From Omnitrophica bacterium RIFOXYB12_FULL_50_7 (GTDB taxonomy: Bacteria; Omnitrophota; Omnitrophia; Omnitrophales; Aquincolibacteriaceae): DNA of 10,878 bases. The DNA lies in assembly GCA_001804345.1 (NCBI GenBank), contig MHFU01000005.1, positions 1-10,878 on the forward strand, read 5' to 3'. Shown one piece after another: positions 5,373 to 10,878 of the stretch; position 1 is the stretch's first letter, and each line of letters begins with the position of its first letter. The notes below the pieces were generated by a model. That model was not told the origin of the DNA. It worked only from the letters and a program-made list of their open reading frames with translations, and searched no databases. The position numbers and the translations under genes are program-made.

Positions 5373-5986
5373 ACAATCGCTCAAGGCTTTTGGTTTCCCT
5401 TGCATTCCTAGCGCTGTTTCCAGTGAATGGATTTGCGGATAGGGAGGCGCCACCCCAAGACTTTAAAGTCTTCAGCGAAAATAAAGAATATGTTTTTGTA
5501 AATCTTATTCCATCGCCTGAATTGCTGGGAATAAAAATTCCCATAATAGGAATTTTTAGCCCGATTCGAATGCAATATTCTCAAACCGGCTTGTATCGAA
5601 ATGACGGATCAAAAAAACCGCTTTGGACACTTGAATCAGGTTTTGGTTGGAACGCAGAGATGTTTGTTTCCTCAGATGGGAAACGCTTGGTAGTGATGGG
5701 GTCTTGGCCGCGGGTTTGGGATGACAAAGACATGGAAAAAGATGGAGTCGCGCTTCGTCAACCAGCTATTGCATTTATCGCAGAAGGACGAGTTGTGAAG
5801 AGTTATGTGATCGGAGATTTAGCACAAAACGCAAAAAGTTTCCCCATAACCGTTTCCCATTTTGAGTGGTGCAAAACAAGTCGGTATGTTGAGGCGGAAA
5901 AAAGATTATATTTAGAAACTCATGATAAGCAAAAATTAGTATTCAGCACTGAAACGGGTGAGATTGTCGAGAGAACAAAAACATGA
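5369..5986 (+). CDS. Exported protein of unknown function, low GC
   Basis: A protein of 205 residues. Residues 1-23 are a signal peptide (MNNRSR, hydrophobic LLVSLAFLALF, probable cleavage after GFA). The mature part has beta-rich repeats recalling part of a propeller or a secreted family with blocks like SQTGLYRNDGSKKPLWTLE (71-89), SSDGKRLVVMGSWPRVW (101-117), AIAFIAEGRVVKSYVIGDL (133-151), TVSHFEW (161-167) and a C-terminal FSTETGEIV (192-200). I have the impression of a widespread uncharacterised family with this order, but cannot name it. By eye, 5461-5580 is only about 32% GC, against roughly 55% in purQ, which suggests separate origin. The start at 5369 overlaps the previous stop (ATGA), and its own stop overlaps the purQ ATG in the same way. 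Confidence 0.72.
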   Translation: MNNRSRLLVSLAFLALFPVNGFADREAPPQDFKVFSENKEYVFVNLIPSPELLGIKIPIIGIFSPIRMQYSQTGLYRNDGSKKPLWTLESGFGWNAEMFVSSDGKRLVVMGSWPRVWDDKDMEKDGVALRQPAIAFIAEGRVVKSYVIGDLAQNAKSFPITVSHFEWCKTSRYVEAEKRLYLETHDKQKLVFSTETGEIVERTKT

Positions 5987-6672
5987 AAGCCGCGGTCATC
6001 GTTTTCCCGGGTTCTAATTGCGATACGGATTGCTTCCACGCACTTAAAGACGTTGTCAAAGTGCCGGTGGAATATGTCTGGCACAAGGAGCGTCATCTTC
6101 CCAGGGTGGATCTGGTGGTTATCCCGGGAGGATTTAGCTACGGCGATTATCTTCGCACGGGAGCCATCGCTCGTTTTTCTCCGATCATGGAATCCGTGAT
6201 CAAGCACGTCCAGAGTGGTCGTGTCGCGATCGGGATCTGCAACGGGTTTCAAATTCTTCTGGAAGCGGGACTTTTGCCGGGCGCGATGCTTCGAAATAAG
6301 ACGCTGGAATTCGTTTGCAAGCACACCTGGATCCGCACGGAAGAGAATCTGACGATCTTCACCGGGCAAATGGATCCGGGCGAGATTCTTTGTGTTCCCA
6401 TTGCGCATGGTGAAGGAAATTATTATTGCGATGATGATACGCTGAAATCCCTTCATGATCACTCCCAGGTCGCTTTCCGTTATTCGTCCCAAGACGGAAA
6501 ACTCGGGGGAGAGTTCAATCCCAACGGTTCCAGGGACCATATCGCGGGCATCGTGAACAAGAAAAAGAATGTTTTGGGTATGATGCCGCATCCGGAGCGG
6601 TCGAGTGAGGACATTCTCGGTTCTTCGGACGGCCGCAAAATTTTTGAAAGCATCCTCAACGCACTGGAATAA
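5983..6672 (+). CDS. purQ: FGAM synthase subunit PurQ (glutamine amidotransferase)
   Basis: A class I glutamine amidotransferase of 229 residues, the usual length. It hydrolyses glutamine and supplies ammonia to PurL within the PurSQL complex. The catalytic triad is visible: nucleophile C86 in GICNGFQ (84-90), and H203 and E205 in MMPHPERS (200-207). Other family blocks: VIVFPGSNCDTD (5-16), VVIPGGFSYGDYLRTGAIA (45-63) and PIAHGEGNY (139-147). Its ATG overlaps the stop of the secreted-protein gene (ATGA), so its translation may depend on that gene being read. purL starts 3 bases after its stop. Confidence 0.96.
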   Translation: MKAAVIVFPGSNCDTDCFHALKDVVKVPVEYVWHKERHLPRVDLVVIPGGFSYGDYLRTGAIARFSPIMESVIKHVQSGRVAIGICNGFQILLEAGLLPGAMLRNKTLEFVCKHTWIRTEENLTIFTGQMDPGEILCVPIAHGEGNYYCDDDTLKSLHDHSQVAFRYSSQDGKLGGEFNPNGSRDHIAGIVNKKKNVLGMMPHPERSSEDILGSSDGRKIFESILNALE

Positions 6673-6675
6673 ATT

Positions 6676-8943
6676 ATGCCGGCACTGGATTCGACGACAC
6701 CCATCACTTCGGAATTGATCGCGGCGCACGGGATCATTCCGGAAGAGTATCAGCATATCCGGGACATTCTCGGCCGGGATCCCAACATCACAGAGCTCGG
6801 GATGTTTAGCGTGATGTGGAGTGAACATTGTTCTTATAAGAATTCCAAGCCCATCCTCAAGCTTTTTTCCAAAATGAACGCGGAACTTCCTCGCCAGGAA
6901 CACTTGCTTGTAAAACCAGGGCAGGAGAACGCCGGGATTGTGGATATCGGCGACGGCTTTGCGGTGTGTTTCAAGATCGAAAGTCATAACCATCCTTCGG
7001 CGATTGAGCCTTTCCAGGGTGCGGCGACAGGCGTGGGCGGTATTCTTCGGGATATTTTCACGATGGGTGCGCGGCCGATCCTTCTCATGAATTCTCTCCG
7101 GTTCGGGGATCTCGCGCAGCCGGTGAGCCAGCGGCTTTTTCGCGGCGTGGTCGCCGGAATCGCGCATTACGGAAATTGCATGGGAATCCCAACCGTGGGT
7201 GGGGACATCTATTTTGATGCCTCTTATGAGGGAAATCCTCTCGTGAACGCGATGGCGCTGGGGATCATCAAAACAGACGAGATCGTGCGCGGAGCGGCGC
7301 ATGGTATCGGTAATCCGGTTTATTACGTGGGAGCTACGACCGGTCGTGACGGACTCGGCGGCGCGGCATTCGCTTCCAAGGAACTCTCGGAGCAAAGTCA
7401 CGAAGATCGTCCGGCTGTGCAGGTGGGAGACCCCTTCATGGAAAAACTTTTGATGGAAGCGTGTTTGGAGCTTCTCAAAACTGACGCGCTTGTGGGGATG
7501 CAGGATATGGGCGCTGCGGGCCTGACCTGCGCAGGTTGCGAGACGGCGTCCCGTGCGAGTACCGGGGTTGAGATCGACCTCGCAAAAGTGCCGCGTCGCG
7601 AACCTGGGATGACCCCTTATGAAACTTTGCTCTCGGAATCGCAAGAGCGCATGCTGGTGATTGTCAAAAAAGGAAAAGAAAAAGAAGTTGAGGATATTTT
7701 TAGGAAATGGGATCTTCACGCCGTGAAGATCGGTGAAGTGACTCTTGGTGTCAAATATCGCGTGCAGGACGGCGGAAAAGTGGTCGCGTCGATCCCCGCG
7801 AAGGCTCTTGCGGATGACGGGCCGGTTTATACACGCGAGGAAGAAAAGCCCGCCTATCTTGTCGAAGCGCAGAAACTTGATCTTGCAACGATTCCCGAAC
7901 CCAAAGATTTTAACGTCGTACTCAAGCGATTGCTTTCTTATCCTTCGATCGCTTCCAAAGTCTGGGTTTGGCAGCAGTACGACCACATGGTTCGTACGGA
8001 CACGGTCTTTTATCCGGGGCATGACGCGGCCTTAATCCGTATTAAGGGAACGCAAAAAGGGATCGCGGTCTCAACTGATTGCAACAGTCTTTATGTTTAT
8101 CTCGATCCTCTTGAAGGCGGGAAGATCGCTGTCGCGGAAGCGGCGCGTAATGTTGTCTGCTCCGGCGCCCGGCCGATCGGTGTGACGAATTGCCTCAATT
8201 TCGGTAACCCTATGAAGCCAGAGATTTTCTGGCAATTCCATAGCGCGGTGTCCGGCATCATTGAATCCTGCAAGGCGCTTGAGGTCCCTGTTACGGGCGG
8301 AAACGTCAGCTTTTATAACGAAAGTCCGCAGGGCGCCATCTATCCGACGCCGACGATCGGGATGGTCGGTCTTTTAGAGAATATCGAAAATCGCGTTCCG
8401 TCGGCATTTCAGAACGCAGGGGATCTTATTTTTCTCGCAGGTGAAACGTTTAATGAGCTCGGAGGAAGCCATTACTTGATGATCGAGCATGGATTGAAGC
8501 AGGGTCTGCCGCCACGTCTCAATCTTGCGCGTGAAAGGGAACTGCAACAGTTCATTCTGGCAGCTGCGGACGGAAAAATGCTTGCTTCCTGCCATGATCT
8601 TTCTGAAGGTGGGCTTGCTGTGGCGCTTGCCGAATGTTGTATCAAGAGTGCCGAAGGTTTGGGCGCTGTGGTTCCGAATCTTGACTGTGCTTCAAAATAT
8701 CAGAAGGGGCTTCGTGGGGACGCGCTTTATTTTGGCGAAAGTCAATCGCGTGTGTTGATCTCGGTCAAGGCCGAGCATCAAAAAGATCTCAAATGTTTAG
8801 TACAGAAACTTGGAGTTGCACTGTTTGCGATCGGCAAGGTGGACGGGGATACTCTTATCGTGGAAGACCGGGTTCGATTGAAGGTTCGGGACATGGTCAA
8901 ACTTTTCGAAGGAACGATCCACAACATTATGGAGCGTCACTAA
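6676..8943 (+). CDS. purL: FGAM synthase subunit PurL (short form)
   Basis: The ATP-dependent synthetase subunit that forms FGAM from FGAR using ammonia from PurQ. At 755 residues it is the short form that needs PurS and PurQ, not the fused form of about 1300 residues. Motifs: MWSEHCSYKNSK (47-58, with conserved H51), KIESHNHPSAIEPFQGAATG (100-119), DIFTMGARP (126-134), GGDIYFDASYEGNPLVNA, GRDGLGGAAFASKE, VQVGDPFMEKLLMEA and MQDMGAAGLTCAG, then a second half with TDCNSLYVYLDPLEGG and VTGGNVSFYNE, in line with the doubled PurM-like fold. The ribosome binding site is weak (ggaa), consistent with coupling to purQ 3 bases before. Its stop codon is the start of a hairpin arm in the purF leader. 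Confidence 0.96.
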   Translation: MPALDSTTPITSELIAAHGIIPEEYQHIRDILGRDPNITELGMFSVMWSEHCSYKNSKPILKLFSKMNAELPRQEHLLVKPGQENAGIVDIGDGFAVCFKIESHNHPSAIEPFQGAATGVGGILRDIFTMGARPILLMNSLRFGDLAQPVSQRLFRGVVAGIAHYGNCMGIPTVGGDIYFDASYEGNPLVNAMALGIIKTDEIVRGAAHGIGNPVYYVGATTGRDGLGGAAFASKELSEQSHEDRPAVQVGDPFMEKLLMEACLELLKTDALVGMQDMGAAGLTCAGCETASRASTGVEIDLAKVPRREPGMTPYETLLSESQERMLVIVKKGKEKEVEDIFRKWDLHAVKIGEVTLGVKYRVQDGGKVVASIPAKALADDGPVYTREEEKPAYLVEAQKLDLATIPEPKDFNVVLKRLLSYPSIASKVWVWQQYDHMVRTDTVFYPGHDAALIRIKGTQKGIAVSTDCNSLYVYLDPLEGGKIAVAEAARNVVCSGARPIGVTNCLNFGNPMKPEIFWQFHSAVSGIIESCKALEVPVTGGNVSFYNESPQGAIYPTPTIGMVGLLENIENRVPSAFQNAGDLIFLAGETFNELGGSHYLMIEHGLKQGLPPRLNLARERELQQFILAAADGKMLASCHDLSEGGLAVALAECCIKSAEGLGAVVPNLDCASKYQKGLRGDALYFGESQSRVLISVKAEHQKDLKCLVQKLGVALFAIGKVDGDTLIVEDRVRLKVRDMVKLFEGTIHNIMERH

Positions 8944-8983
8944 TACCGCATTTTATATAAATTTTGAGGGTTTGCGGTATTTT
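8942..8983 (+). terminator. Hairpin at the purL stop, possible terminator or attenuator
   Basis: AATACCGCA (8942-8950) pairs perfectly with TGCGGTATT (8973-8981), nine pairs with a 22-base AT-rich loop; the left arm contains part of the purL stop codon. The right arm runs into a short T-run (8980-8983). The long loop and short T-run make it weaker than a standard intrinsic terminator. An adjacent hairpin, TTTCAG-ATTTG-CTGAAA (8981-8997), shares its last base, so the two may be alternatives or stack. Confidence 0.5.
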
Positions 8984-8997
8984 CAGATTTGCTGAAA

Positions 8998-9074
8998 TTG
9001 ATGGGTATTGGGACTGTTAATCCTTATCCGCCAGAGGACGGATTCGTCCGACGGATTGTGGCGAAAAATTAAAT
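8998..9074 (+). promoter_or_regulatory. purF leader with GC-rich hairpins and a direct repeat
   Basis: The untranslated stretch before purF. GGACG-GATT-CGTCC (9036-9049) is a perfect tetraloop hairpin; ATCCG (9026-9030) could instead pair with CGGAT (9039-9043), so two exclusive folds exist. GACGGATT is repeated at 9037-9044 and 9050-9057, 13 bases apart. No clear -35/-10 pair was found, so whether purF has its own promoter is open. An in-frame TTG at 9008 is not used, since the purF start is set by the site at 9075. Confidence 0.4.
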
Positions 9075-9080
9075 GGAGAG
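9075..9080 (+). promoter_or_regulatory. Ribosome binding site that fixes the purF start
   Basis: GGAGAG lies 8 bases before the ATG at 9089. It decides between that ATG and an in-frame TTG at 9008, which would add 27 residues ahead of the propeptide and lacks a site of its own. Confidence 0.7.
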
Positions 9081-9088
9081 CAGTACTT

Positions 9089-10510
9089 ATGGGCGGCGAA
9101 AACATCAAGCATCATTGTGGTATCTTCGGCATCTACAACCATCCTCATGCGGCCCAGATCACACAGCTCGGGCTCTTTGCGCTTCAGCACCGCGGCGAAG
9201 AAGCGGCGGGGATATGCACAAGCGACAGCGCCGACCTTTATCTTGTCAAAAAAATGGGACATGTAGGGGAGGTGTTCGATGAGGCTTCGTTTGCCGAGCT
9301 TCCTGGAAAAAATGCCATCGGCCATGTGCGTTATTCGACGACCGGGTCCTCGACGCTTTTGAACGCTCAGCCTTACAAGGTCGATTATTCGCGTGGGCAG
9401 ATCGCGATCGCACACAACGGAAATCTCGTCAATTCCCAGATCCTGCGCGCGGAATTGGAAGCGTATGGCTCCATTTTTGGCAGTACGATCGATTCCGAGG
9501 TCTTCGTCCATATGATCGCCAAGCCGTCCTATCGTTCTCATGAAGAAGGCGTGATCGAAGCGACGAAGCGCGCGAAAGGCGCATTCAGCTTGGTGCTTCT
9601 AACCGAGGATCATTTGTTCGGGGTGCGCGACCCTCATGGTTTTCGGCCTCTCTGTCTCGGAAAATTGGGACAAAGCTATGTGCTTGCGTCCGAGACTTGC
9701 GCGTTCGATCTGATCGAAGCGGAGTTTGTCCGTGAGATCGAGCCGGGCGAGGTCGTCGTGATCGACAGCCAGGGGCTTCGCAGTCATTTTCCATTTAAGG
9801 ATGAAAAGATCATTAAGGCGCAGTGTATTTTTGAGCATGTCTATTTTGCCCGGCCGGATTCCAATATTTTTCACGATAGCGTGGGGCTTGTGCGCGAAAA
9901 ACTAGGACGGCAGCTCGCCAAAGAGCATCCCGTCGACGCGGACATCGTGATCCCCGTGCCGGACTCCGGCAGTTTCGCGGCCTTGGGCTATTCGAGGGAA
10001 TCGGGGATTCCGTTTTCGCACGGGTTCATCCGTAACCACTATATCGGACGCACATTCTTGAGCCCTTCGGAAGCGGGTCGCCAGCTTAAAGTGAAGATCA
10101 AACTGAACCCGATCCGTCAGTTCGTGGACGGCAAACGTGTGATCGTGGTCGATGATTCGATCGTGCGCGGGAACACGGCGAAGAATCGCGTGAAACTTTT
10201 GAGGAGTGCGGGCGCCAAAGAAGTGCATATGAGGATCAGCTGTCCGCCGCACATTTCGCCCTGTTTTTACGGGATCGATTTTCCGTCGAAGAAGGAGCTT
10301 CTGGCGGCCAATAAAACCATTGAGGAAATTGCGAAGTTCCTTAATGTGGATACGCTCGGATATCTGAGCCTTGAGGGGATGCTTGGCTCGACGACGCAGA
10401 ACCCGAAGGATTTTTGCGCGGCATGTTTTACCGGAAAATATCCGACCAAGATCTACGATGCGGATGACAAATACAAACTGGAACACAAAAGGAATTGCTG
10501 CAAAATATGA
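9089..10510 (+). CDS. purF: Amidophosphoribosyltransferase
   Basis: First step of the pathway: PRPP plus glutamine gives phosphoribosylamine. Its 473 residues comprise an N-terminal Ntn glutaminase domain and a C-terminal PRTase domain. The start at 9089 gives a nine-residue propeptide (MGGENIKHH) before C10, the nucleophile exposed by self-cleavage. Glutaminase motifs: LQHRGEEAAG (32-41), GHVRYSTTG (78-86), AHNGNLVN (108-115). The PRPP loop is VIVVDDSIVRGNT (351-363). Cysteines C246, C392 (PCFYGID), C443 and C446 (CAAC) sit where the Bacillus-type enzyme binds its [4Fe-4S] cluster, so an oxygen-sensitive iron-sulfur form is expected. The usual adenine and guanine nucleotide feedback is inferred from the family. 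Its stop overlaps the purM start (ATGA). Confidence 0.96.
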   Translation: MGGENIKHHCGIFGIYNHPHAAQITQLGLFALQHRGEEAAGICTSDSADLYLVKKMGHVGEVFDEASFAELPGKNAIGHVRYSTTGSSTLLNAQPYKVDYSRGQIAIAHNGNLVNSQILRAELEAYGSIFGSTIDSEVFVHMIAKPSYRSHEEGVIEATKRAKGAFSLVLLTEDHLFGVRDPHGFRPLCLGKLGQSYVLASETCAFDLIEAEFVREIEPGEVVVIDSQGLRSHFPFKDEKIIKAQCIFEHVYFARPDSNIFHDSVGLVREKLGRQLAKEHPVDADIVIPVPDSGSFAALGYSRESGIPFSHGFIRNHYIGRTFLSPSEAGRQLKVKIKLNPIRQFVDGKRVIVVDDSIVRGNTAKNRVKLLRSAGAKEVHMRISCPPHISPCFYGIDFPSKKELLAANKTIEEIAKFLNVDTLGYLSLEGMLGSTTQNPKDFCAACFTGKYPTKIYDADDKYKLEHKRNCCKI

Positions 10511-10878
10511 GTACCTGGACTTATGAAAAGGCGGGAGTGCCGCACCTCAAGGGCGATCCCGCGTACAATCGAAAGATCACGGGACTCATTCGTTCGACCC
10601 ATACCTCAGGCGTTTGCGGCGACACGCTTGGATTTGCCTCACTTTTTGACCTGTCGAAAACAGGCATCAAGGATCCGTTGCTTGTGGCCTCGACCGATGG
10701 TGTGGGGACCAAGCTGGAACTCGCGCGGCTTCTGGGTAAACACGACACGATCGGGATCGATCTTGTGGCCATGTGCGTGAACGATCTTATTACCTCCGGT
10801 GCCCGCCCACTTTTCTTCTTAGACTATTACGCTTCCGGTAAATTCCAGACGAACGTGATTGGGGAAGTTCTCAAAGGA
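10507..10878 (+). CDS. purM: Phosphoribosylformylglycinamidine cyclo-ligase (AIR synthetase), 5' part
   Basis: Closes the imidazole ring of FGAM with ATP to give AIR, using the product of PurSQL. The first 124 codons are present and the gene leaves the window at the right edge. Family features: TYEKAGV (5-11), the STDGVGTKLELA block (63-74), and HDTIGIDLVAMCVNDL (79-94) followed by the PLFFLDYYASGK motif. The ATG overlaps the purF stop (ATGA), so translation is probably coupled. No oddity in the visible part. Confidence 0.95.
   Translation, partial: MSTWTYEKAGVPHLKGDPAYNRKITGLIRSTHTSGVCGDTLGFASLFDLSKTGIKDPLLVASTDGVGTKLELARLLGKHDTIGIDLVAMCVNDLITSGARPLFFLDYYASGKFQTNVIGEVLKG

Noticed and set aside
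5920..8022. A 700-codon open frame on the minus strand opposite purQ and purL
   Set aside because: The plus strand carries unmistakable PurQ and PurL motifs throughout. The antisense product is rich in Arg, His and Phe with no recognisable domain, typical of a frame kept open by codon bias, and has no ribosome binding site that I could support.
4361..9040. Similar peptides MGLVTVTRQRT (from 4361) and MGLLILIRQRT (from 9008), each in frame ahead of a pur gene
   Set aside because: Seven of eleven residues agree but the DNA matches only about 20 of 33 bases by eye, too low for a recent repeat; both lie in leaders whose true starts are downstream. Probably coincidence, though a repeat search would settle it.
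9902..10486. A 194-codon minus-strand frame opposite purF
   Set aside because: Antisense to the conserved PRTase domain and iron-sulfur cysteines of PurF; no supporting signals.
1..10878. CRISPR arrays, rRNA genes, and guanine, PRPP or ppGpp riboswitches
   Set aside because: No regularly spaced direct repeats, no rRNA-like stretches and no recognisable aptamer cores were seen; a covariance-model scan would be needed to exclude weak riboswitch matches.

Overview
The window is chromosomal DNA of moderate GC content from a free-living bacterium that makes its own purines. I cannot fix the phylum. Shine-Dalgarno starts, ATGA-coupled genes, the split PurS/PurQ/short-PurL FGAM synthase, an iron-sulfur type PurF and interspersed palindromic repeats (GC-rich palindromes and CCCCTTT/AAAGGGG hairpins of a kind I associate with uncultivated candidate phyla such as Omnitrophota) would fit such a lineage. 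This is an impression, not a demonstrated assignment.

Layout. At the left edge (1-176, minus strand) is the 5' end of a gene running out of the window, with a perfect ribosome binding site; it may be a transposase. A 286-base divergent spacer with several inverted repeats separates it from a XerD-type tyrosine recombinase (463-1386). The xerD stop codon lies inside a strong hairpin, followed by nested GC-rich inverted repeats. Next come a small exported coiled-coil protein with an extended -10 promoter (1561-1839) and tRNA-Glu(CTC) at 1865-1939, which shows an unusual compensated change in its elbow.

From 1985 to the right edge lies a purine cluster on the plus strand: purB, purC, purS, three non-purine genes, purQ, purL, purF and purM (cut by the edge). 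PurF makes phosphoribosylamine, PurS/PurQ/PurL together make FGAM, PurM makes AIR, PurC makes SAICAR, and PurB releases AICAR and later converts adenylosuccinate to AMP. purD, purN, purE/K and purH are not in the window.

The main oddities are in the spacers and the insert. A 339-base gap before purS holds an unexplained, possibly structured segment and a composite palindromic repeat element; together they create a false in-frame N-terminal extension of PurS. A DUF4160/DUF2442 pair and a low-GC gene for a secreted protein sit between purS and purQ, in an overlapping, apparently translationally coupled chain. A 145-base leader with stacked hairpins separates purL from purF and could act as an attenuator or a partial terminator. 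I saw no CRISPR array, rRNA, phage gene set or recognisable purine, PRPP or ppGpp riboswitch.
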